The translations under genes were made by a program, and so were the position numbers. Below the pieces are notes generated by a model, which was not told the origin of the DNA, searched no databases, and saw only the letters and a program-made list of their open reading frames with translations. Below, piece after piece: positions 10,691 to 17,502 of a stretch of 64,000 bases of DNA. Within the stretch, counting starts at the first letter, position 1, and every line of letters begins with the position of its first letter. Source of the stretch: UMGS1901 sp934122115 (lineage in GTDB: Bacteria; Bacillota; Clostridia; TANB77; CAG-508); NCBI GenBank assembly GCA_934122115.1, contig CAKOVU010000006.1, forward strand, positions 5,369 to 69,368, written 5' to 3'.

Positions 10691-11020
10691 ATGAATTATA
10701 GAATTAAGAATTGGTACTATAGATACAGAAATGCTTTTTTCAGAAATGATGCATCAATAAGCTATGAAGAGGCTACAGAATTATTAGATAGAGGGCAAGC
10801 AGTTATAATAGATGTACGAACACAAGAAGAATACGAACAAAACCATGTTCAAGGAGCAATTAATATACCAGTAAATGAGATAGCATATAAAATAGAAAGA
10901 GTAGAACCAGATAAAAATAAAATAATAATAGTTTATTGTAAAACTGGAAAAAGAAGTAGAATGGCAAAAAAATTGCTGTTGGAAGAAGGGTACACAAATA
11001 TTTATATATTGTACCTTTAA
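10691..11020 (+). CDS. Single-domain rhodanese-like protein
   Basis: Rhodanese domains move sulfane sulfur through a catalytic cysteine. After a basic, aromatic N-terminal tail, residues about 22-105 carry ISYEEATELLDRGQAVIIDVRTQEEYEQNHVQGAINIP and the active-site loop VYCKTGKRSR. The usual C-terminal GG turn after the last strand is absent: the frame ends YTNIYILYL, so the domain is slightly shorter than normal. In-frame starts at 10673 and 10682 are possible, but the SD GAGAGG at 10675-10680 best serves the ATG at 10691. Confidence 0.85.
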   Translation: MNYRIKNWYYRYRNAFFRNDASISYEEATELLDRGQAVIIDVRTQEEYEQNHVQGAINIPVNEIAYKIERVEPDKNKIIIVYCKTGKRSRMAKKLLLEEGYTNIYILYL

Positions 11021-11070
11021 AAAATAGAAATTTGTGCCTTCATAGTAATGATTGTGCAAATTTCTATTTT
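11021..11070. terminator. Bidirectional terminator between rhodanese and ytxC
   Basis: Perfect 14-bp inverted repeat 11021-11034 / 11057-11070 (AAAATAGAAATTTG and its complement) between convergent genes. It gives T-rich ends in both directions, and its right arm contains the stop codon of the minus-strand ytxC gene. Confidence 0.85.
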
Positions 11071-11903
11071 GCATTATTTAGTAATTTGTAAGTTTTGCAT
11101 ATGTTGCAATTCGTACAAATTTCTACATTATCTTCGTATATTAATTTTAGTGTGTCAATAAATTCGTCAGAAGAGCTTATTAGGTGAATTATAATTTTGC
11201 TTGGCAACAGAGATAGAATTGTGTTTAAAGCATAATCATTAGAAGAAAAAGAAATATCTGATAAATAGCTCATATTTAATGAGTTTTTTGATATTGAAAT
11301 TATTTGCTTTTCCTTATCTAATAATATAGATTCACCATTAATGTATATCAAGTGAAGTAGATCACTTTGTGCAGGCTTAGAATTGATATATAGTTTTAAC
11401 AAGTTTATAAAATCAAAATATTCTCTATCAATTATGAATTGATTAACAGCAGTATCAACGCAAGAATCGATATAGTCTAAATATTTTGAAACTCTAAATC
11501 TTACAAAACCGTCTAATATCATAGATTTGTTTTCTGTGATATATTTTAAAATTTCAGTCCACAAGCAAAGGTTTCTATCTGAGTAATTACTATTGTTCAA
11601 TAACTGCAAGCAATTTGCCTCTATTAGCTCTATATCTGGAAAATCAAAATAAAAATAATTTGAAAATATAATTTGCTTAATTATATTTGGTTCATAGAAC
11701 TTGATAATGCAATCACACAATATGTTTGAAATTTCATTATTAAATTCTGAAATATTTTTCCCTTTATAGTGAATAATAAGATTAGTATATTTAGAAAAAT
11801 TTTTCTTAGCAATAAATACATCATCCAAATTAATAGACGACATATTTTTTAATAAATAATTTATTATATTTTTATTATTATTTTTAATACACAAAGAAGC
11901 CAT
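11064..11903 (-). CDS. ytxC: Putative sporulation protein YtxC
   Basis: 279 residues. The YtxC family is found in endospore formers; its molecular role is not known. The diagnostic core at about residues 130-195 reads DGFVRFRVSKYLDYIDS, followed by a helix ending FIDREYFDFINLLKLYI-like, then LLHLIYINGESILLD, the usual family pattern. The C-terminal half ends in a short Cys pattern (CTNCNIC). The start is the ATG at 11903, with a G-rich SD (GGGGGAT) upstream on the minus strand. Confidence 0.8.
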   Translation of the reverse strand: MASLCIKNNNKNIINYLLKNMSSINLDDVFIAKKNFSKYTNLIIHYKGKNISEFNNEISNILCDCIIKFYEPNIIKQIIFSNYFYFDFPDIELIEANCLQLLNNSNYSDRNLCLWTEILKYITENKSMILDGFVRFRVSKYLDYIDSCVDTAVNQFIIDREYFDFINLLKLYINSKPAQSDLLHLIYINGESILLDKEKQIISISKNSLNMSYLSDISFSSNDYALNTILSLLPSKIIIHLISSSDEFIDTLKLIYEDNVEICTNCNICKTYKLLNNAK

Positions 11904-11992
11904 AAAAATATAAATCCCCCTGTATTTATTATCTGCAAAAAAGTATTAGATATACATATATTATTCATTAAAAATATAAAGTGTTAAAAACA

Positions 11993-12019
11993 AAATAAAG
12001 GCCTGAATAGCCTTTATTT
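11993..12019 (-). terminator. Terminator of the GH57 gene
   Basis: Perfect 10-bp stem (AAATAAAGGC and complement) with a 7-nt loop. Read on the minus strand it is followed by TTTTGTTTTT. It overlaps the GH57 stop codon at 12014-12016. Confidence 0.8.
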
Positions 12020-13606
12020 ATAAATTCTATAATCTATTTCGGGGAAGATACAATCCTTTTTCTCAATATCTTTTAAGAAATCTAAATCTACTTTATCGTC
12101 TTTTAATTGATAATATAGTTTTGTGAATCTTCCAATATGGTCTTTAATTCTCTTCTTAGCATAATCGACCATTGTACCATTAGTTATTATAAACAACCAA
12201 TCACTGCTTTGTGCTAATAAAAGTTCTCTAGCACATTGGTTTAAAGCACGTATATTTTTTTTCTTTGTTTCATTTGCAAATAAGTTTGCAAGCTCTACCA
12301 TTCTATCACCAGCAACATGTAAATGCCTATGAACATAGTCGTTAGTAGGGTTTAGCCATACTTCACTATAACCATTAGCGCCCCAGCTTGATCTACAAGG
12401 TGTTGAAATTTGCATGGTAGGGTATTTATCTATATATTCGCTTGGTGTAATTAAATCAAAATCACATTTATCATAATAAATTTTTTTGAATAATGTGTAT
12501 AACCAATCAGGACCTTCATACCACCAATGGCCATATAGCTCTGCATCATAAGGGCAGAGAACAATAGGTGGATTTTTAGTAAAATTTGCAGCTTCAGTAA
12601 TTTGTTTTTCCCTAGAATCAAAGAAGTGACCAGATTGTTTATTTATGGAATCCTGTGCCCATTGTAAATTATAATAATCTTTTTCACAATCTTTGCCAGT
12701 AATTCTGTAATACTTAATTCCAGTAGGAACTCTAGCTCCATTTACAGCAATATATGGTTTTATATAGTCATAAGGAGCATCGTAACCAATATCTCTATAC
12801 CATTCTCTATAATTAAAATCACCTGGATAACCGTTAATAGAGCTCCAAACCTGCCTAGAAGATTCCATGTCTCTTCCAAATGCTACTATACCATCAGGCG
12901 AAACAATAGGAGCTAAAGTTCCATATATTGGAGTAGGGTTTGCATATAAAATTCCATGAGTTTCGGTTATAACATAGTTAATACCAAATTCTTTTAAATA
13001 TTTATCTGCTTCTGGAATATAGCCACATTCTGGAAGCCAAATTCCACGTGGCTTTCTGCCAAAATATTTTTCGTAAGTTTGTACTCCAACTGCAATTTGA
13101 GCCCTAACTGTTTTCTCGTTCACGTATAGAATTGGGAAATAACCATGTGTAGCTCCACAAGTAATAATTTCAAGAACACCAATATCTTGAAAATGTTTGA
13201 ATCCAGAAATGATGTTGCAATTATATATATCTTTAAAAACATGCAAGTCATTAGAATATCTATCAACATAGTATTGAGCCAATTTTTCTAAAGATTCATT
13301 ATCTTTATTTCTAATAAGTTCTTTTTTTGCAAGCTCAATATGTGATTTTAAATATTTTATATATCTGTTTTGTAGTAGCTTATTATCAAGCATATTTAAA
13401 AGAGGTGGGGTCATAGACATAGTAATTCTAAAATCCACCTTTTCATCTACTAACTTTTTAAAATTCAAAAGAAGAGGAATGTAAGTTTCTGAAATTGCTT
13501 CAAATAACCATTGCTCTTCTAAATAATCTTCACTTTCTGGATGGTGTATAAATGGCAGATGTGCATGAAGTACAAAACTAACATAACCTTTAGGATTCTG
13601 TTTCAT
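12014..13606 (-). CDS. Glycoside hydrolase family 57 protein, likely alpha-1,4-glucan branching enzyme
   Basis: 530 residues. Seen: the N-terminal GH57 signature FVLHAHLPFIHHPE, the nucleophile motif GIWLPECGY (Glu at about residue 194), ALTPIYG-like loops, the acid/base motif CPYDAELYGHWWYEGPDW (Asp at about residue 352), and a C-terminal DUF1957-type helical domain. These match GH57 branching enzymes, which introduce alpha-1,6 branches into glucans; amylase activity cannot be excluded. Its start overlaps the DUF4912 gene by 17 bp, and a GT4 glycosyltransferase is divergent upstream, so a glucan-synthesis cassette is likely. Confidence 0.88.
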   Translation of the reverse strand: MKQNPKGYVSFVLHAHLPFIHHPESEDYLEEQWLFEAISETYIPLLLNFKKLVDEKVDFRITMSMTPPLLNMLDNKLLQNRYIKYLKSHIELAKKELIRNKDNESLEKLAQYYVDRYSNDLHVFKDIYNCNIISGFKHFQDIGVLEIITCGATHGYFPILYVNEKTVRAQIAVGVQTYEKYFGRKPRGIWLPECGYIPEADKYLKEFGINYVITETHGILYANPTPIYGTLAPIVSPDGIVAFGRDMESSRQVWSSINGYPGDFNYREWYRDIGYDAPYDYIKPYIAVNGARVPTGIKYYRITGKDCEKDYYNLQWAQDSINKQSGHFFDSREKQITEAANFTKNPPIVLCPYDAELYGHWWYEGPDWLYTLFKKIYYDKCDFDLITPSEYIDKYPTMQISTPCRSSWGANGYSEVWLNPTNDYVHRHLHVAGDRMVELANLFANETKKKNIRALNQCARELLLAQSSDWLFIITNGTMVDYAKKRIKDHIGRFTKLYYQLKDDKVDLDFLKDIEKKDCIFPEIDYRIYK

Positions 13607-14483
13607 AAAATTCTCCTTTGCTAAAAGTGCTAGAACCAGGATTATTTAAGTGTGGGTTGCTAACAAATTTACTTTGTAAATCATATAAACTATAAATTTT
13701 TCCCATGTTTCTCATGAAAGATAAAGAAGTAATAGATTCTGCAGATACAATATTAGTTTTTACATCTTTAAAATATACAGTGTCCATATTTTTACTGAAT
13801 AAAACGTGATCATTAGGAGATTCAATCTCGTTAGATTGTGCAATATATAAGTAATTATTTGGATTATCAAAATGTAATTCATTAATAAATGGCTTAGGTC
13901 TACGACCTAATTCTACACTATATTTGCAATTTGAATCATTTACATGTAAATACCAACTATTTGCAAAATCGTTTATATCAATTTCAAAAGAGTAATGTAA
14001 AGTATCGTTATGAATAACTAAAACTGGTTTTGTATCATTAAAGAAATTATTACCATATTTTTCTACAAAATTTGCTCTATCTGCGTCTGAAATATCCCAG
14101 TAAATGAATAGGGTAGTAGGTGTTTGGTATAAAATTTTAACTACAGTTTGATTATATCTATAAGGCAAATCATAGTACTCAACAGTTGTTTTATTTTCTA
14201 AAACTTCATCATTTGGAAGGGGAGCTTTCTTTGTTCTAGTAGTTTTTGTGGTAGAACGTTTTCTTGTTGTGGTTTTAGTTTCAGCCTTAGCTTTAGTTTT
14301 TGTACTTTTTTTAGTAGTTGTTTTCTTTGCAGTAGAAGTTTTTGTAGCTTTTTTAGCCGTAGTTTTTGAAGTGGTACTAGCTTTTTTTGCAGTGCTTTTT
14401 TTAGTTGTACCAGTCTTTTTCGTAGCTTTTGCTATTTCTTTTTCATCTTGATTTTGTTCAAGTATTTCTGTTTTTTTAGGCAT
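13590..14483 (-). CDS. DUF4912 protein with Lys/Ala/Thr-rich N-terminal tail
   Basis: 297 residues. Residues about 18-88 are a low-complexity tail of lysine, alanine and threonine repeats (KKTTTKKSTKTKAKAETK type), strongly basic and probably disordered. Residues about 98-215 form the DUF4912 domain: LPYRYNQTVVKILYQTPTTLFIYWDIS, then FEIDINDFANSWYLHV and SVELGRRP. DUF4912 proteins often sit beside GH57 genes; no activity is established. The coding end overlaps the GH57 start by 17 bp, implying translational coupling. Confidence 0.85.
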   Translation of the reverse strand: MPKKTEILEQNQDEKEIAKATKKTGTTKKSTAKKASTTSKTTAKKATKTSTAKKTTTKKSTKTKAKAETKTTTRKRSTTKTTRTKKAPLPNDEVLENKTTVEYYDLPYRYNQTVVKILYQTPTTLFIYWDISDADRANFVEKYGNNFFNDTKPVLVIHNDTLHYSFEIDINDFANSWYLHVNDSNCKYSVELGRRPKPFINELHFDNPNNYLYIAQSNEIESPNDHVLFSKNMDTVYFKDVKTNIVSAESITSLSFMRNMGKIYSLYDLQSKFVSNPHLNNPGSSTFSKGEFYETES

Positions 14484-14603
14484 AATTTCCTCCTTTGTAA
14501 ATATCTCTTAAAAACTTATTATATACTATATCAAAAAGAAAATAAATTCAATAGAAAGGCTTGAAATTTTTGGTAAAAATATTAAAAAAATTATCAAAAA
14601 TTG

Positions 14604-14632
14604 TTTACATTTGTATTTTTTTTGTATACAAT
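14604..14632 (+). promoter_or_regulatory. Predicted promoter for the GT4 gene
   Basis: TTTACA at 14604-14609 and TACAAT at 14627-14632 are separated by 17 bp, in the 207-bp gap between the divergent DUF4912 and GT4 genes. Confidence 0.55.
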
Positions 14633-14690
14633 ATAAAAAAATATTTGTGTAGATAAACAAAAGAAGATTTTTTGAAGGGAGAATTATCAA

Positions 14691-15986
14691 ATGAAGATAT
14701 TGATGCTTACATGGGAATATCCACCAAGGATAGTAGGGGGAATCGCTAGAGTAGTACACGATTTATCAAAAAGGCTAATAAAAGATGGACATGAGGTTAC
14801 TGTTGTAACTTATAGGGACGGAACAGATGTGCCAGAATATGAGAACGATAGAGGCGTAAATGTATACAGGGTAGATAACTATATGATTCATCCAAATAAC
14901 TTTATTGATTGGATTATGCAACTAAATTTTAATTTAATTGCTAAAGCAACAGAAATTATAAATAAAGAAGGAGCATTTGATGTAATACATGCACATGATT
15001 GGCTAGTTACATATGCTGCAAAGACTTTAAAAAATTCTTTTGGAATTCCAATTGTAGCTACAATACATGCTACAGAAGCTGGAAGAAATAGCGGAATTCA
15101 TGATGAAACACAAAGATACATAAATGATACAGAATGGTTATTAACCTATGAAGCAACAGAAGTAATAGTAAATAGCAATTTTATGAAAAATGATATTCAA
15201 AGATCTTTTGGATTACCATTTGATAAAATAAATGTTATACCAAATGGTATAAATATGAATAATTTTACAGGTATCGACAGAGACTATGATTTTAGAAGAC
15301 AATATGCAATGGATAATGAAAAAATAATTCTTTATGTAGGCAGATTGGTATACGAAAAAGGAATACAACATTTAATTTCAGCTATGCCAAAAATATTGGA
15401 TAACTACCACGATGCTAAGTTGGTAATTGCTGGAAGAGGCGGAATGATTGATGAATTAAGGCAACAAGCAAACAGCATGGGATTAGCAGATAAGGTATAC
15501 TTTACAGGATACTTAGATTCTAAGAAAGTTCAAAAAATGTACAAATGTGCTGATGTTGCAGTATTTCCAAGCACATACGAACCTTTTGGAATAGTAGCCC
15601 TAGAAGCTATGCTTGCAGGTGTTCCTACAGTGGTATCTGATACGGGAGGACTAGGAGAGATAATAGAGCATGGAGTAGATGGAATGAAGAGTTATGCAGG
15701 AAATCCTAATTCTATAGCTGATTCAGTAATATCTTTATTATATGATCATCAATTAGCAAGCAATGTGTCTAAAAAAGCAGTTCAAAAAGTAAAGAATAAT
15801 TTCAATTGGGAAAAAATTGCACAAGATACTCATTTTACATACGAAAAAGCAATCTGCCAAACTGTAGCAGAAAGACAAGCAGAACAAATGCTACAAGAAA
15901 AAGCACAAAAGGCAAAGAAGGCAGAAAATACACAAAAAGAGATTACAAATTTATTAACATTCAAAAAGAAACATGCATATGCTTAA
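14691..15986 (+). CDS. GT4-family glycosyltransferase, glycogen-synthase-like
   Basis: 431 residues with two Rossmann domains (GT-B fold). N-terminal MLTWEYPPRIVGGIARVVHDL is the donor/acceptor-cleft glycine motif of glycogen and sucrose synthases, VIHAHDWL follows at about residue 98, and the C-terminal E-x7-E region reads FPSTYEPFGIVALEAMLAGVPTVVSDTGGLGEII. It probably transfers glucose from a nucleotide sugar to an alpha-glucan; the substrate is inferred from the neighbouring GH57 gene. The last 35 residues form a charged coiled-coil-like tail. SD AAGGGAGA precedes the ATG. Confidence 0.88.
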   Translation: MKILMLTWEYPPRIVGGIARVVHDLSKRLIKDGHEVTVVTYRDGTDVPEYENDRGVNVYRVDNYMIHPNNFIDWIMQLNFNLIAKATEIINKEGAFDVIHAHDWLVTYAAKTLKNSFGIPIVATIHATEAGRNSGIHDETQRYINDTEWLLTYEATEVIVNSNFMKNDIQRSFGLPFDKINVIPNGINMNNFTGIDRDYDFRRQYAMDNEKIILYVGRLVYEKGIQHLISAMPKILDNYHDAKLVIAGRGGMIDELRQQANSMGLADKVYFTGYLDSKKVQKMYKCADVAVFPSTYEPFGIVALEAMLAGVPTVVSDTGGLGEIIEHGVDGMKSYAGNPNSIADSVISLLYDHQLASNVSKKAVQKVKNNFNWEKIAQDTHFTYEKAICQTVAERQAEQMLQEKAQKAKKAENTQKEITNLLTFKKKHAYA

Positions 15987-16011
15987 AGGCTAGCACAGGA
16001 GGTTTAGTATT

Positions 16012-16344
16012 ATGAATATATATGATACAGCAAATAATTTAGCAAGTGAAATAAGAAATTCTAAAGAGTACAAAGATTATGCAAAAATAAAAAAAGAAAT
16101 ATTTGAGAATAGTGATAAAAAGGCTAAATTACAAGAATTTGAGCAAGCAAGATATACTACTCAATTGGAAGCAATGCAAGGAAAAAAGCAAGATGAAAAT
16201 GTGATGAATAGTTTACAAGAAATGTATGCAAAATTAATAGAAGATGAGCAGATTAAAAAATATTTTGATGCAGAAATGAAATTTAATGTTATGATTGCAG
16301 ACGTAAACAAAATTATAGCAGAAGCTGTAAAAGATGTATTATAA
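16012..16344 (+). CDS. YlbF/YmcA-family regulator
   Basis: 110-residue all-helical protein. NNLASEIRNSKEYKDYAKIKKEIFEN and the long following helix ending FNVMIADVNKIIAEAV are characteristic of the YlbF family. In Bacillus the YlbF-YmcA-YaaT complex modulates RNase Y processing, competence and sporulation. SD AGGAGG precedes the ATG. A weak hairpin follows the gene. Confidence 0.85.
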   Translation: MNIYDTANNLASEIRNSKEYKDYAKIKKEIFENSDKKAKLQEFEQARYTTQLEAMQGKKQDENVMNSLQEMYAKLIEDEQIKKYFDAEMKFNVMIADVNKIIAEAVKDVL

Positions 16345-16355
16345 AAAACAAATAG

Positions 16356-16380
16356 AGGGTACAAAAATTGTGCCCTTTTA
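16356..16380 (+). terminator. Weak hairpin terminator after ylbF-like gene
   Basis: 9-bp stem (AGGGTACAA with TTGTGCCCT, one G-U) with a 3-nt loop followed by TTTA. The short T-run makes partial read-through into 16401 likely. Confidence 0.5.
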
Positions 16381-16400
16381 TGATTTTAGAGGAGGTTTTT

Positions 16401-17129
16401 ATGGAATTAGTAATTATAATTTCGCTTATTATCTTTTTGTTCGTATTAAAAATTGGATTGGATATAAAATTAAAAGATTTAAAAAGAATAAAAGAATTAG
16501 GGTATGATGAAAAGCTAAAGGAGCTAACAAACAAATTGCCTGATAATATAGAAATATGTAAAGATATGTTGAAAATTATAAAAAATGGCGAAACCAAAGT
16601 AGAAGAAAGCAAAGACGAAAAAGGTACAACTAGCTTGTATATTGTGATGTCAAATAAAATATTAATTGCAAATATAAAAAATACTTTTACAAGAATTCAA
16701 ACGATTGCACATGAATGCATACATTCTAAACAAAGCAAAGTAATGCAGAAATTTAATTTTATTATTTCTAATATAATAGGAATAATATATGTAATTCTAA
16801 TAGCTATAATTTTGTTTAATAAATTTGAAAATCCGATAATTTTTGGAATTTTATTAATTGCATATTTACTATTAGGAATATCTAGGCTTATTGTGCGCAG
16901 TTATTTAGAAATAGATGCTATGATGAATGCAAAATATTTAGCCAAAGACTATATGGAAAGCAAAGGAATATTATTGCAAGATGAGATACAAAATATTATA
17001 GATGGATATGATGAGATAAATTCTGTGGGAATAAAATTTTATATTTTTGTATTAATACTTAAATTTATAATGCAAATTATTTTATTATTTTTTATTTTGA
17101 TGTTATTCCCACCAATAGCGTTATTATAA
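16401..17129 (+). CDS. Integral membrane protein with HExxH motif (putative zinc peptidase)
   Basis: 242 residues, not assigned to a named family. One N-terminal helix (about 2-20), then a soluble part with IAHECIHSKQ, giving HExxH at residues 104-108, then paired hydrophobic helices at about 118-150 and 150-172, and a C-terminal hydrophobic segment at about 212-242. The motif directly before a membrane hairpin resembles M48/M56-type membrane peptidases, and YLEIDAMMNAKYLAKDYME could supply a third ligand (inference). The SD GAGGAGG is 5 nt before this ATG; an in-frame GTG 33 bp upstream has none. It lies next to an invertible segment that carries an opposing promoter. Confidence 0.7.
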   Translation: MELVIIISLIIFLFVLKIGLDIKLKDLKRIKELGYDEKLKELTNKLPDNIEICKDMLKIIKNGETKVEESKDEKGTTSLYIVMSNKILIANIKNTFTRIQTIAHECIHSKQSKVMQKFNFIISNIIGIIYVILIAIILFNKFENPIIFGILLIAYLLLGISRLIVRSYLEIDAMMNAKYLAKDYMESKGILLQDEIQNIIDGYDEINSVGIKFYIFVLILKFIMQIILLFFILMLFPPIALL

Positions 17130-17171
17130 AAAAATAAAAATAAAAGCAGAAATAATACTTGAAAGCTGCAG

Positions 17172-17220
17172 AACATATTGTTATACTAAAATAAATAAAA
17201 TAGTAAGCAATATGTTTTGT
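17172..17220. terminator. Bidirectional hairpin terminator flanking invertible segment 1
   Basis: Arms AACATATTG (17172-17180) and CAATATGTT (17208-17216), extended inside by TACTA/TAGTA, with a small internal loop. T-rich sequence follows on the right. It would stop leftward transcription from the promoter in the segment. A similar hairpin holds the same position at 25747-25795. Confidence 0.65.
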
Positions 17221-17223
17221 TAT

Positions 17224-17248
17224 TTCCTTAAGTTACATACTTAAAGAA
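17224..17248. repeat. Left inverted-repeat site of invertible segment 1
   Basis: A 25-bp sequence repeated perfectly in inverted orientation at 17417-17441. It is itself a dyad: TTAAGT-TACAT-ACTTAA at 17228-17244, with one mismatch in the outer arms. The dyad arms with an asymmetric 5-nt spacer resemble the core site of a tyrosine recombinase. Confidence 0.8.
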
Positions 17249-17264
17249 CAGTTTTTGCATAAAA

Positions 17265-17293
17265 ATTATACCAATAAAAGTTTGATATTTCAA
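17265..17293 (-). promoter_or_regulatory. Leftward promoter inside invertible segment 1
   Basis: On the minus strand TTGAAA (complement of 17288-17293) and TATAAT (complement of 17265-17270) are separated by exactly 17 bp. Transcription would start near 17258, cross the left site and meet the terminator at 17172-17220. After inversion it would read into the LRR gene. Confidence 0.8.
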
Positions 17294-17416
17294 GCAAAAT
17301 TTAGAAAAATCAATTGCAATTTTTTTGACTTAATTCGAATCAGTTTGAAAAATAAATAAAAACGCTGTAAGCTAGTATTTCCAAACGTTATAGCAAAAAT
17401 ATTTTTAAAAAATCTT

Positions 17417-17441
17417 TTCTTTAAGTATGTAACTTAAGGAA
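17417..17441. repeat. Right inverted-repeat site of invertible segment 1
   Basis: Exact inverted copy of 17224-17248, with core TTAAGT-ATGTA-ACTTAA at 17421-17437. It lies 62 bp before the LRR start codon, so it would be in the 5' leader of the ON transcript. Confidence 0.8.
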
Positions 17442-17502
17442 GTAGGTAAAGATAATAAAAACATAGGAATACCAAAGAGAATAGAGAAAGGAATTTAATA
17501 TA

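Larger units (their letters stand above)
17224..17441. other. Putative invertible promoter segment 1
   Basis: A 218-bp segment bounded by perfect 25-bp inverted repeats, placed between a terminator and the start of an LRR surface-protein gene. The spacers are in opposite orientation (TACAT left, ATGTA right), so recombination between them would invert the DNA. It carries a TTGAAA-17-TATAAT promoter pointing left, away from the LRR gene, so the present state is inferred to be OFF. No target-site duplication flanks the repeats, which argues against a miniature transposon. Inversion itself is inferred, not observed. Confidence 0.72.
17130..17502. other. Gene-free region holding terminator, invertible segment 1 and LRR leader
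   Basis: This 373-bp gap contains no plausible gene. In order it holds a hairpin terminator (17172-17220), an inverted-repeat-bounded segment (17224-17441) with a leftward promoter, and a ~60-bp leader ending in the SD AGAAAGGAA. The leader is nearly identical to the one before the second LRR gene (AGGAATACCAAAGA versus AGAAATACCAAAGA). Confidence 0.85.

Noticed and set aside
17224..17441. Miniature inverted-repeat transposon (MITE)
   Set aside because: Size and inverted repeats would fit, but no target-site duplication flanks either copy, each arm is an internal dyad, and both copies keep the same promoter and position before homologous genes.
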